This document shows, piece by piece, positions 1-11,029 of a DNA stretch of 64,000 nt (positions are counted from its first letter, which is position 1; each line of letters begins with the position of its first letter). Origin of the DNA: Pseudofabraea citricarpa. Its lineage: Eukaryota > Ascomycota > Leotiomycetes > Helotiales > Dermateaceae. Where the stretch lies: positions 558,001-622,000 of the forward strand of contig JAPWGK010000016.1 in assembly GCA_029641185.1 (NCBI GenBank), given 5' to 3'. Under the pieces are notes generated by a model that searched no databases, was not told the DNA's origin, and saw nothing but the letters and a program-made list of their open reading frames with translations. A program made the translations under genes and the position numbers.

Positions 1-808
1 GCGCTCGCTTAACGATTCAATACCCCCCACCTGGTCTACTGCGTAGATTCGTCGGTCAAAGCCAGACCTTTTGCGATAAGATTTTGGGATTTAGAATTGT
101 TTCTTTTGAAGCGCTCAGGTTACATCAAGTGCTCGTATATGCAACGGCCCGGGCCAGAACATGATTAGTGATCTTGCTCTTAAGAAAGGAGGTTTAGGTA
201 GAGAATATATCAGTTGTAACCTCCAAATGGCATAAAGTAAGCACTAGAAATTATACATGAAGTAGGGAGAAGGCATAAACAAGCAACAAAGCAGCAAGCA
301 CATCATGAATAAACATAATCCTTGGAATGAAATACCTATGGTGATATAAAATGCTGTCGATTTTTCCTTTCAACGCATATGTATCAGGAAATATTTGAGG
401 ACAATTCTCGACGTCATAATTTATTCTCTGCTCACGGCATACCTAAACGGTCATTCCATTCCAGCATTGTGCCAAGCAACTCGATGAAGATTATCTCCGC
501 ATTTCACACTATAATTGTCGGTCGACTTGGTTCAGGCAAAAGTGGTATAACTCAAATAATCATAAAAATGCCTCTTGAATTATACAAAGAAGGAAGAAGG
601 TCAGTTAAGCTGGCTTTCTTACTCCACAACCATCCACAAACACATCTAGATCTAAGGATCTTAGATCTTCTTCACCCCCACATCACAACACTTCCACATC
701 ACAACCCTTCCACTTCCATACACATACCATTACAACACTTCCACTTTCACACACATAACCCCAATCCGCGCCCTACCCCTCTAGTCACCACAAACACTCA
801 CACGCGCC
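1..808. other. 5' flank of helicase gene, no supported gene
   Basis: No coding gene is supported here. A reading frame opens at 379 and runs into the helicase gene in another frame; it has no family features apart from a chance P-loop-like string. The last 170 bases before the helicase start are C/A-rich with several copies of CTTCCAC (680-755), a promoter/5'-UTR type composition common in filamentous fungi. Confidence 0.6.
648..668. promoter_or_regulatory. perfect inverted repeat upstream of helicase gene
   Basis: Nine bases (AGATCTAAG) are followed by a 3-base spacer and their exact reverse complement (CTTAGATCT). The site lies 141 bases upstream of the helicase start codon, just before the CTTCCAC-rich tract. 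It could be a binding site for a dimeric regulator or a hairpin in the 5' UTR; the sequence alone cannot decide. Confidence 0.35.
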
Positions 809-3800
809 ATGGCTTCAGGCGTGCAAGACTGGGGCGGCGCGCAAGACACTACTGCACAGACTTCCAATACCGCCGAGTCAACCACGAAAACCTGGGCCGA
901 GTGGGGCGCGCAAGACGGTCAAGCTCAAGACGATCAAGCTCAAGACGCGACTCAACCCGCTCCCACAGAAGCAACACTGCCCGATGAAGAATTCCCATCA
1001 TCTACCGCAGCAGAGGGCGGGGAATCATTCCATGAGCCAAAAGTAGTCTACAAGGTTGATCCAGAAGATGACCAGCACTTCCACGAGCTCACCGAACTCT
1101 CAAGAATCACGGGTATTGAAGAAGATCTCTTCACCCCATGGCCAGCTTTGGGTACAATCAACAACGTCATTGGTTCCGAACACTACTTGGTCTCAGGTGC
1201 TCTCCCATCGATGAAGCTTATCTTCAGCAAACCTGACTACCGTCGCGGATCACTGATCATTCCTATTCGATTCCCGCGTAACATGCTTCCCATGGCCAAC
1301 CCGGAGCAAGCTCAGGCCTATTACTTGAATCTCGAGTTCCAGCTCCGAGATATTAAGTCCTTTGAATTTGTCTCAATCGAGAATGGGCTTGATCGAAGCG
1401 AATTGACAAAGATCTGTAGCTACGCCAAACAGTCACGAGGAATCATGGACATGGACGACATGACCGCCAACCTCCGCAGACTTCGCTTCACAGCAAAGCG
1501 CTGCCTCGTTCAAAATATCAACATCCCGCATCTGAAGGACACCAAGCTTAGCGGAATCGCAGCGAAGATCATCAACAGCTGCCAGACTGCCACAGACCAG
1601 AATCCTGTATCCATAGACCTTTTGCTCAAGGATCAACTCCACAACGATGCGAGTCTGCTCCTACCAGAACTCAAGAAAGCTGACTTGGGTATCATCGCTG
1701 AAAAGGCTAAGGACCCCATCAGCCTCTACTTTAAAGGTGCACCAAAGACAGGTACCCTAACGAAAGGCAACGCGGTACCATGGAACGCGCTCCCCCCAGC
1801 AAAGATCCAACCCGCGAAGGTTGTTCACTCAGACATGCACGATTACGCAATTGGACAATTCTATGGCAGAATAGGAGAGTACACCTTCGAAGAAGCTATC
1901 TCAAGTAAATATATCGGCCAAGAATTCAAGACTGCCCATTTCCCTCTTCCAAACTCTATCACCAAGCCAGGAGGACTACCTAACGTGTACTTGGCATTCA
2001 TCAAATTTGAGAACGCTAGTGTTGCACGTCCCCGACCAGGAGACCATTTCAAGATAGCCTACTTCGAGCTAGAAAAGCCCAAGCCAGTCAAGACGGCAGA
2101 GGCAGACAACAAAGACGAGGACATCTTCCTGACAGAAGACGAGAAGTCCGATGTCAACGAGTGGTCTGCAGTTGTGCTCGACCCACCAAGTTTCTGCCCC
2201 GCAGGCTATGTCGCAATGGCAGTTCGACGCCGCAGAGAACCAGGCTGGCGAGGAGCACCAGAGGACCAGCCATTCGTCACGACTGTTATCCCATGTGGGA
2301 AGAAGCTCACAACATCCATAGCCGACGGTAAGTTCGAATACACAACTAAGGTGCGCATGACGAAGATCTTCTCGGCCCAGGCCTTCAAGGATGACCTACG
2401 ATGCTTCGAAACCCTAGAGACTAAATCCACTAAGGCCAACATCCGACGATTCATCCTGGGAAACTTCAAGGCACGAAACACGAAGCTCACTCAAGAGGTA
2501 ATCGATGAAGGAAACCTGTTCTGCCCACCTACTGAGCCGTACGACCTTCTCGCACCAGATAGAGTCGGCGCAAACCTTCATGCTCACCTGAATCCTTCTC
2601 AGATGGAGGCGTACAAAGCCTGCCGCGCGATCACGTACCCAATGACAATCATTAACGGCCCACCAGGTACGGGGAAGACTGAGATCGCAGTCACTATCGG
2701 CGCAGAACTTGCCCTATGCTCAACACATCAACAGGTTCTCTATCTCTCCCAGGGAAATGAACAGGTAGATAGCGCAGCGTTACGCTTCAAGAGAATGGCA
2801 GAGAGCGTCGGCACAGAACTTCGCATTATACGTGTCCACTCCCTTGCGACGGAAAAATCTGTTACAGTTCGCAATTGGGTTAAGAACAATGAACCAAGCC
2901 GCTTTGCAGAAGACGATGAGCTATCGGTCGAATTCCTCAATGAACTCAGCCTACACAAGATCGGGCTTAAGGAAAGCAAGCGACAATCAAAGGAGCGCTT
3001 CATTCTCAAAGAAATGTCGCTTTCGTACGCTATGGTTGAGGCAGTCGACGTAATGTTCAAAGACGCTCGGGTAGTGAACATGCTTTCAACCCTCAAGATC
3101 GTTGAAGAGCAAGGTTACTGTGAGGTTCCGCAAAAACTCATAATCAGCTCTGGGATCGAGGCACTCATGAAGCATGTCCTCAATGGAGCCCAAGTATTAT
3201 GTATGACGTTAAACCTGGCAACCAAAGTCAACGTATACAACAATATTACACCGACTCTGATTATCCAAGACGAAGCATGCAGATCAAAGGAGATTTCGTC
3301 CCTCGCACCACTGGTGTTCTATGACTGCCATGTAATTTCAGTTGGAGATCCTCGTCAGCTGCAACCAACTATCTTTTCAGCCGGGCGAGAAAACGATAAG
3401 CCTGTCCCGTTCGTGAACCCATACTACAGACAAGGATTATTATCTCTCCACGAGCGTATGACAGTCACAGGTATTCCAGTCATCAATCTGAAACACCAAT
3501 TCCGCTCTTACGGAGGCATATTCAAATGGGCATCAAACGAGTTCTATAATAACACCCTGATCGACTGTACTGCAAAGGATGATATCTGTATTAGAGAATT
3601 TAGGAAGTTCACAGCATCCTTGGGAGCCAACCCTTCTTCAATCCTCTTCGTTGAGATCGACGGATGCCAATCCTTCCCCGAACCAGGCGGGGGAACGTCG
3701 ACGATTTCACCAGACCAGGAAGAAGTAGCCCTGGATCATATGCATAAGCTCTTCAAGGTTCCAAGCTTTTCGGGCACGCTTATGATCATTTGCATGTACA

Positions 3801-4543
3801 AGGCAATGGCGACGAGTCTCAAAAAGGAATATGAACAACTGTCACCACACCTGCAATCCCGTCTTCAAATTACTACAGTAGACGGCTGCCAGGGAAAGGA
3901 AGCGGCAGTAGTAATGCTTCTTCTAGGACGAACGAACGCACCAGGTTTTATCGGAGAGCCACATCGCCTTAACGTCGCTACTACACGAGCAAAATACGGT
4001 TTTCTCATCTACGGTTCCGAGAATATGTATACTACGGTTAACCATTACAAGCGCAATGTGCGTACACGCCACTTGGTTAGCCTGGTGGAGTATTGTAAGG
4101 AGAACAATCATCACCTCGAAGTCCCAGCACCGTCAAGCAAATGTAACATATGCCAAAGCACTGAACACAAGTCGAAAGATTGCCCAATGCGTATCAACTG
4201 CAAGGAAGAGCACAAGTTGGGGGACTGCCCAAAGGAACTCTCTGCAGAAGCTGTAGCTTTCAAATACCGCAACACAGTATGCAAGCGATGTAACAAGAAG
4301 GGTCATGTTGTCGCAGACTGTCCCCAATGCAAGCACCGTAGCGAAGAACATGATAGCTCAACATGTTCGCACAGACACGACAAGAAGGAGTGCAAGCGCT
4401 GCCATAAACATGGACATATCGCATCCGACTGTCCACAACAGCCAGAAAGCAAATGCAGCCGCTGCCATAAGTTCGGTCATACCAAGAGGAACTGCGACGT
4501 AGTCTTCACACGAGCAACCATACTCGAAAACCAGGGTTACTAA
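809..4543 (+). CDS. UPF1-like superfamily 1 helicase with C-terminal zinc knuckles
   Basis: This uninterrupted 1244-residue frame encodes an SF1B-type RNA/DNA helicase. The start sits in a good context (CGCCATGG). Helicase motifs appear in order: Walker A GPPGTGKTE at about residue 617, a Walker B-like IIQDEAC at about 818-824, motif III GDPRQLQPT at about 845, HQFRS at about 895, VDGCQGKEA at about 1024 and the arginine-finger motif RLNVATTRAK at about 1053. From about 1112 to 1230 there are four clear CX2CX4HX4C knuckles plus two or three degenerate ones, a nucleic-acid binding tail. The N-terminal 70 residues are Ala/Gln/Asp-rich and repetitive, probably disordered. The core resembles UPF1/SEN1-type helicases, but the N-terminal CH domain of UPF1 is not visible, so this is a separate fungal paralogue and not the nonsense-mediated decay factor itself. 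Exact substrate is unknown. Confidence 0.9.
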   Translation: MASGVQDWGGAQDTTAQTSNTAESTTKTWAEWGAQDGQAQDDQAQDATQPAPTEATLPDEEFPSSTAAEGGESFHEPKVVYKVDPEDDQHFHELTELSRITGIEEDLFTPWPALGTINNVIGSEHYLVSGALPSMKLIFSKPDYRRGSLIIPIRFPRNMLPMANPEQAQAYYLNLEFQLRDIKSFEFVSIENGLDRSELTKICSYAKQSRGIMDMDDMTANLRRLRFTAKRCLVQNINIPHLKDTKLSGIAAKIINSCQTATDQNPVSIDLLLKDQLHNDASLLLPELKKADLGIIAEKAKDPISLYFKGAPKTGTLTKGNAVPWNALPPAKIQPAKVVHSDMHDYAIGQFYGRIGEYTFEEAISSKYIGQEFKTAHFPLPNSITKPGGLPNVYLAFIKFENASVARPRPGDHFKIAYFELEKPKPVKTAEADNKDEDIFLTEDEKSDVNEWSAVVLDPPSFCPAGYVAMAVRRRREPGWRGAPEDQPFVTTVIPCGKKLTTSIADGKFEYTTKVRMTKIFSAQAFKDDLRCFETLETKSTKANIRRFILGNFKARNTKLTQEVIDEGNLFCPPTEPYDLLAPDRVGANLHAHLNPSQMEAYKACRAITYPMTIINGPPGTGKTEIAVTIGAELALCSTHQQVLYLSQGNEQVDSAALRFKRMAESVGTELRIIRVHSLATEKSVTVRNWVKNNEPSRFAEDDELSVEFLNELSLHKIGLKESKRQSKERFILKEMSLSYAMVEAVDVMFKDARVVNMLSTLKIVEEQGYCEVPQKLIISSGIEALMKHVLNGAQVLCMTLNLATKVNVYNNITPTLIIQDEACRSKEISSLAPLVFYDCHVISVGDPRQLQPTIFSAGRENDKPVPFVNPYYRQGLLSLHERMTVTGIPVINLKHQFRSYGGIFKWASNEFYNNTLIDCTAKDDICIREFRKFTASLGANPSSILFVEIDGCQSFPEPGGGTSTISPDQEEVALDHMHKLFKVPSFSGTLMIICMYKAMATSLKKEYEQLSPHLQSRLQITTVDGCQGKEAAVVMLLLGRTNAPGFIGEPHRLNVATTRAKYGFLIYGSENMYTTVNHYKRNVRTRHLVSLVEYCKENNHHLEVPAPSSKCNICQSTEHKSKDCPMRINCKEEHKLGDCPKELSAEAVAFKYRNTVCKRCNKKGHVVADCPQCKHRSEEHDSSTCSHRHDKKECKRCHKHGHIASDCPQQPESKCSRCHKFGHTKRNCDVVFTRATILENQGY

Positions 4544-5318
4544 ACCGCTCAAGCATCCAATGATTCGACAACCCAACAGGATGTAAAGGGCAATCAGAAC
4601 AATGATGGAGGCGAAAAGAGTTCGAATGAACTATGGTGAAGGAAATATTGATCACACAGAACATCGTTTCGCACTGAGGGCAGCGCATTTTCATGAGCGG
4701 GCTGTCACAGCATAGTCACAAGACCACACATCATTTGTACATAGTTCTGAGGCACAACCTCTCCTTCCTTCTCCTTATGAGATGTAGTGTCCAGTTGAAA
4801 TCCACCCCAATTCAACTCGCTGTGAATCTCCAATTTATTTCTACTTCATGATCTATTACAAGTATTTCATACTCGGCCCTTATTACCCCGCGCGGGGAAT
4901 GATACGCTATGTGGAGACAAGCACTATGACGGCCATTCAGAACCCCGCAAACTATAGCACGATCCACAGTCATCCCAACTTTCCTCACATCAAGCTTGAG
5001 GATCACGATTAATTGGTCGATGATTTATCAGTTCGGAAAGAATGCCGAGATGCTTGTGGTCTGATTAAGCTCAACTTCACAGGAAGTCCTCTCGAAGTGC
5101 CGGCTTTGTTGCCGCGTACTGTGCCGTTTCTTCATTCTTATTAATTCAAGCATCTGCCCCGGACTATTTCCCCAGAAAACATCTCCATCTTATTCTTGCT
5201 TCATCTATTTAGACTTTCATGGTGGCTGAAGAGAGTTTATCGCATTGGCAACTCAGTTCACACCGTGAAAGCCCGGGGTGGATCAATTCAATTCAGATTC
5301 CAATTCTAACTCGACGAT
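4544..5318. other. intergenic spacer, nothing recognised
   Basis: This spacer lies between the 3' end of the helicase and the start of the MFS transporter, which are in the same direction. Short frames here show no family features. It should hold the helicase terminator region and the transporter promoter; no specific site stands out. Confidence 0.6.
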
Positions 5319-6936
5319 ATGGCAACAGAAGGAAAACGTGTGGACATCAGTCCTGGAACTCCTCCGTCCAAGGCACCGTCCCTCAATGATGATCCGACAC
5401 ACATCGAGTACATCAAAGCCTTTCCTCAAACTCTGAAAGGAGTCCCGGCCGATAAGCACGAGCTTTACCTTTCTTTTGCGGCTCGAGATGACGAGTGGAA
5501 AGCCTTCCACACCAAGAAACTCCTTCGGAAAGTCGATATTCGCCTTCTGCCATGTTTAATCTTAATTTATCTTATGAATTTTTTGGACAGGAGTAATCTG
5601 GCACAAGCAAGATTGGGTAGTCTAGAGGAAGATTTGAACATGACGGGCACCGATTTCAACCTCGCAACAAGTATTCTTTTCGTCGTAAGTATTTCAGAAA
5701 ATGCAAGCCTTAAAGAAGAGCCATTGACATAACTAGGGCTACCTCACCATGCAATTACCTTCCAATTTGCTCCTCACTCGAGTCAAGCCAGCCATCTATC
5801 TTGGCCTTGTAATTAGCGGCTGGGGTGTTGTTTCTACCGCCCAAGCAGCGGTACAATCATTCGGAGGCCTTCTCGCGACAAGAATCTTCCTCGGTGTGAT
5901 GGAAGCGCCATTCTTTCCTGGTGCCATCATGTTGATGTCTTCATGGTATACACGGAGCGAGTTAACTTATCGCATCGCATGGTTCTATTCAGGCTCCTCA
6001 CTGGCTAATATGTTCGGTGGACTACTTGGAGCGGGTGTATTAGGAAATCTAGATGGTGTACATGGGATTGCTGGCTGGAGATGGCTCTTCATCATCGAAG
6101 GCTCGATAACCATTGGAATCGGTATTGTCAGCGCATTCATCCTGCCCAACTTCCCAGCGGACAGCAAATGGCTTTCTAACGAGGAGCGATCCTTTGCTCA
6201 GTGGCGGTTGGTAGACGATGCCAAGGAAGCAGACGATAACAAGTCTTCCAGTGTGTCGTCTGGATTAATGCTTGCACTGAGAGACTGGAAGCTGTACCTC
6301 TTCGTCTTGCTTCAGCATCTCTCGCTACTCTCTCAAACCTTCCAGTATTTCTTCCCATCCATTGTCAAGACTTTGGGTTACGGATCTATCGAGACCCTGC
6401 TACTTACTGTCCCTGTCTGGTTTGGAACTTTCCTCGTCTCGCTCCTCGTAACCTTCACTTCTGGTCGTACGAATGATCGCTCTCTTCACATCATCGTTCT
6501 CATGATGATCGCCTGCATCGGGAATATTATCGCCACCGCAACAACCCAAACAGGACCAAGGTTCTTCGCTATGTTCTTGATGCCGATGGGTGCAGTATCT
6601 GCATTCCAGATCATCCTTAGCTGGATCGCCAACTCTTTCCCTCGACCACTTGTTAAGCGAAGCGCAAGTATTGCCATCTGTAATATGATTGGTAATTGTG
6701 CAAATATCTATGGGAGTTATATGTACCCAAAAAGTGCCGGTCCACAATATCTCCCTGGTGGAAGTGCCAATTCGGCAATTTGCCTTTTGGTTGCTCTTCT
6801 AGCCTTGGGACTGAGGTTGATTTTGAAGAGGGAGAATAAGAAATTGGCAAGAAGGGAGGATGAGGGCATGAATCTGGAAGAGAGTGATGGAACACAGGGT
6901 GACAATAGAGCTGAGGGATTCAGATACGTCCTGTAG
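5319..6936 (+). CDS. MFS transporter, Dal5/Tna1 (anion:cation symporter) family
   Basis: Two exons, 5319-5684 and 5737-6936, join in frame across a 52-nt GT-AG intron (GTAAGT donor, CTAG acceptor) to give 521 residues. The junction restores GYLTMQLPSN at about residues 123-132, a hallmark of the fungal allantoate/nicotinate/vitamin permease group in transmembrane segment 2. Other signs are the N-terminal cytosolic arm with VDIRLLPCLILIYLMNFLDR entering TM1, the RIFLGVMEAPFFPG segment, the GWRWLFIIEG segment and about 12 hydrophobic stretches. Length fits the family (about 480-530). It probably imports a small organic anion such as a vitamin, allantoate or a sulfonate at the plasma membrane; the substrate cannot be read from sequence. 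It converges with the DUF1996 gene, the stop codons being about 105 bases apart. Confidence 0.92.
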
Positions 6937-7041
6937 AGACCTAAGTCAACTACGGCAAAAAAGAAATTTGATAATACAATATCGAGAAGTTATGATTCAG
7001 TGTCTAGAGAGTTGTGGATTTTATTTGGCATCTATGACAAA

Positions 7042-8056
7042 CTAAGCCGTGAAAGGCGTCGCAATAGCACGTCTGACCTTGGCAGCCATCATAGTTAATG
7101 ACTCCAAATAATCACTGGTGCCACCGCTTGGATCCGCATCAGTGGCACCACAAGTTGGGTCACCACCCGATCCGGTTTGCAATGTTCCAGCAACATATGC
7201 ATATTCTCTCTTATCCGAAGCAGCTAACATGTTTGTAAGTGCCTCGGTATCCCATCCATTAATGAAATCTCCGTGGGCGGAGAACGAGTTGCCAGAAGCG
7301 AGAACCAACGGCGGTGCGCCAGACCATCCGTCAGGAATGACTTTGCGCAGATCGTAGCGGATCGAAAAGCGAAGTCGTGGGATTCGCTTCTGGCCCGTTG
7401 GGCAGCGGTTGGTGTTGGGTAGGTTGTTACGTCCCGAGTACGAGTGCTGAGTGATGTCGTCTGGGTTGACACAATCGTGGAAGTAAAGTAGGTGTTGGAG
7501 ATGTGTTGAGCATGTCGTCTCAGGGAAGGCAGCAGCTTCCTTGTCAGCTGGTGCCGTATCACCTTCACAGAACCACTGTGCTTGTGAACCAGTAGCGTCT
7601 ACATCGGCCTGTGTAGTTCCGCTAGAGTTTCCAACAACGAGCTGGTAGTTCTCTGGAATGGGAATTTCGGCGTCTCCGATCTCTTCATAGTATGCACTAA
7701 ATCGCATGGGTGCGACGGGTGTGTAGTCTTCTCCTGCCCCAGTATAGTATAGAGTTGGGTTCCCTGAAAGAAAAAATTATTAGTTCGTGGTTCCTTTTTC
7801 ATCTTGAACATCATAACATACAGTAGATGGACTGATCGTTCATGTTCTCAGCCGTGGTACATCCAGCTCGAAGCTCGGCCGAGGTCTTGGTATCTTTTGT
7901 GACAGCATCTGAACCGTAAAAAGTATGCATGTGGCTGGTGTAAGTGCCAGGAAGAACGATTGGATCAATGTTCTTAAACATAAAGCTCTGCATGGCAACT
8001 ACGGTGTATGCATTTGCCACGCCGGCAGCGCCGAGAACGAGAAATGAAGAAAGCAT
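7042..8056 (-). CDS. secreted DUF1996 protein, short form without WSC domain
   Basis: Two exons on the minus strand, 8056-7822 and 7763-7042, join across a 58-nt intron to give 318 residues. The junction produces SIYWNPTLYYTGAGEDY, typical of the DUF1996 family. I chose the methionine at 8056 because it begins a classical signal peptide (MLSSFLVLGAAGVANA); an upstream in-frame start at 8089 would bury it. Conserved-looking pieces include GTYTSHMHTFYG near residue 50, the LRFSIRYDLRKVIPDGWSGAPP part and the HGDFINGWD motif. DUF1996 proteins are secreted or wall-associated fungal proteins of unknown biochemical function. The protein stops soon after the DUF1996 core and lacks the Ser/Thr-rich linker and WSC domain of the paralogue at 45.4-47.4 kb. 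Confidence 0.88.
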
Positions 8057-8232
8057 GGTGGATGGTATTGTGATTTTGAAGCGAAGCACAGCTCAGATAG
8101 AAAGAAAGGAATACCGTAAACGGTAGAAAGGAAGAATATACAAGTTGAAAATATGAACTAAAGAACGAAGGTACCCAAGTGAGGAGCGTGCAAAGGCTGA
8201 AGAGCAAGAGGAAACCCGCGAGGAGCCCTGAG

Positions 8233-8238
8233 TTTATA
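8233..8238 (-). promoter_or_regulatory. TATA box of the short DUF1996 gene
   Basis: TATAAA on the minus strand lies 177 bases upstream of the predicted start at 8056. Position and exact match make it a reasonable core promoter element; no other evidence. Confidence 0.4.
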
Positions 8239-10619
8239 AGTCTCCGAAGAGAGTAAGCGAATCTTCATGGTAGATTGCCGAGGACCACAATGGGCAAAAT
8301 AATCTACAGATGGGAAAGCAAAAATTGTTTCGGAGAAGTGGCTCGTTGTTTGACATAACGATCTGTCAGATCCTTGGAGATTTGTTTCCCGCGCGCCTCG
8401 CACTAAAGTGGAAGTGCCGACTGGGCACGATGCGTTTCTTCGGACGTTTTGTTTGTCGTAAATGAGCCAAGCGAGCCCCCGAGATCCCCATAGAGTACTT
8501 TACCCACCAAAAACTCTATTGCAGGGCCTCTCGTTCTGTCGCTCTTCTATGCACTGAGAATTAAAGTCGTGCTGAATAAACGTGCCGACTTTATGCCGAA
8601 TCTGATTGTCAACCTCTCAGCAGGCACATAGCCAGAAGAGAGAGATAAGAATGTCATCGTAGTTGAAGCATCTGCTTCGCAGCTATTTGGTTCATAGCAA
8701 CACATATCGAGATTCCACGCGACTTGAAATTAAGGAGCAGAATACTGTAGAGGATGACGCGTGTTAAAGATCCTGGTAGATAGAAGGATCGACATCTATA
8801 TCTAACCGGTCCGGGAGGTCAGATTCTTGGCACGTGCACCCCTTTTAAGCTTAGCGAGCGGTTTCAGAAAACTGACAGCAGCTCGGTTAGACTTGTGAGG
8901 TCGACGCTCTCTCCACTTGAACGACACAACTCTTCTCGCTCTCTTTCCTACCGTAGACGAAACAAAAAAAGTGTTAGACGGATAGTAAAGACTTCTGAAA
9001 ATTATTTCTTATTCTTGGCAAATAATATAAGAATGGTCTGGCTCAGTTTTGCTTCGTATATGTTCACTTGACCATATCCAAACGCCATCATCGGTTTATA
9101 TGGCTTTTCAATGATTTCCTTGAAGACCTGATGTGCTCTCTTTTACAAATTATTTAGTTTCTGCCCCTTTAAAATATTGGAAGTATTTAAAGGTCTTGCT
9201 TAGTTCAAGTCGCATCCCCATGTCTTTTCCCTTGCTTCCTACATGTTCTAAGACTGCCTCCAGAGCAATTCCTTGTTATTTTAAAAAGTAATATAGTCAG
9301 AACAAGATGATAATTCATATTTTTAAATAGAAAGAGATTCACATATCTCATCTCTATACTAGAAAAGACAAATTTTGTAGTCATCGTACTCGCATTACCT
9401 GTGTTAGCTCAAGTGCTGGTAGCCAAGAAAGCACAACCTTGACTAAAGCTTGAAGAAGGAAGAGATGCAAAGAAGTGAACCATTGGAATTAAGCCTGACT
9501 ACAAACATGGGTTCTCTGCTGGACAGCTACTGGTCTACAATGGACACCGCGGCAACGCCCAAAAGTTTAATGAACGAAAAAGGATTGATGCTGGCGTTTA
9601 TTCGATGTTTTCCCTTGGTTCAATGCTACTCTCAGCGGTTGAGTATGGGATTGCTACGTGAGCAGTGCCTAAAAGCTTAACTTCTACCCTGTCATAACTA
9701 TCGACTCATTTCACTTACCAGATCTGAATCCACGTCTTGAATATTACCTGAACACCCAGAGCCCAGAAGACAATTGATCGCTAACGTAGTGCCACTTGTG
9801 ATATTCGCGATAATAGACTTGCAGGTTTTCTTCGTCGTCGTTATTCTCGTATGAACGAACAAAATCCGCAGGCTTCCAAATCAGTATATGGATTGATGGA
9901 TGACTCGTCATAGAATGCCAAGGGCCAATCCTTGACCTTTTGATTGAAAGGCTTCAAAACGCTTGAATCATCATTAATCGCTGTCTATTTTATGGTTGTA
10001 GATTGTCGAATACTCACTGGACAAACTCATATCGACCACACAAGATTTTATCAGCCTCGTCGCCCATATATGGCCGGATTTTGCGCCGAATATTGTCTGC
10101 AGTCCAATCTAGAATACTTAATTTCAAGTTCTGACTGCCCCAAATCAATATTCCCCGCAGTCTCAGCTTCTAACCAATATGCGTCATTAAAACAGGTTGA
10201 TTATGCTCATAATCCGCTCCATGTGAGACCGGAAAAGATTGCTCTCGTTGTCGGAACTTTCCTACTATTAGACTCTGATATCACCGGTAGCACAGCAATA
10301 TGGCTTACTCTACGTTTAAGTATTGCAACGTTGGGGGCTTTGAAGAACTCGCTTAAAAGGGGCTTCAGATCTTTGAAGAGAGCTTTCAACTTCATCGGGC
10401 CGTCATAGTCCTTGAGGGTTAACAGACTCTCCAATTATAACAAGGTGAATCCATTTCGCTGGTAATTAAGAGACCCCGGAAAGCTTCAAATATCGCGCAC
10501 AAGTATATCCTTCACTTTTCTGGCTTGTACATTTGTTCGCGGTGCGGATAGGTCTGGTAAACTGAATTTTAGCCGGTATGGCTTGCCGGCTTTATACAAG
10601 TCAAGCACCTCTAGGTACC

Positions 10620-10662
10620 GAATTGGCACTAGAATAACACCCGACCCAAGCAGTGCCAATTC
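10620..10662. repeat. 11-bp perfect inverted repeat (hairpin)
   Basis: GAATTGGCACT is followed after 21 bases by its exact reverse complement AGTGCCAATTC. It lies about 370 bases upstream of the NLR-like pseudogene. It may be a regulatory hairpin or the terminal repeats of a tiny relic element; no target-site duplication was identified. Confidence 0.45.
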
Positions 10663-11029
10663 ACTTGTTACTGGCGAAAGGGCATCTATGTTGGGAATAC
10701 TGAACTTGAAGTCGGGCTAATTTCTTGTATGTGGTATTATACCCCCCCTTTTCCACCCCTCTTTTGTTCCCGCTCAAGTAAGAAGTTTCATCGAATTTGA
10801 TGCACTAGCTGTGTACCTGACACTTGCATTTTATGCAGCGCCGCATTTTAGGTGACTCAAACGCTTGTTATTGTCTACCACATTCACTTCTTTCACCCCA
10901 ACCTCTTTCACTCACATAATCACGCAGCTAACACATTGCCCTACCTAAACTGTAGTTCAAGGAAATTGCCTATCTCTGCAGAAGTTCATCTACGTAAACT
11001 TACAGAACCAACTCTCCATACATGCCAAA

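Larger units (their letters stand above)
8057..11029. other. 3-kb spacer with possible gene relics
   Basis: No intact gene is supported. The first few hundred bases are the DUF1996 promoter. Further right is AT-rich DNA with only short frames. A minus-strand stretch at 10065-10434 reads like coding sequence but holds two stop codons (see findings), and there is a hairpin at 10620-10662. The last 150 bases are C-rich and precede the NLR-type pseudogene. Confidence 0.5.

Noticed and set aside
379..987. 202-codon frame with a P-loop-like string GRLGSGKSG
   Set aside because: It overlaps the helicase start in another frame, its second half is shadow translation of that gene and of C/A-rich leader, and no domain surrounds the P-loop-like string.
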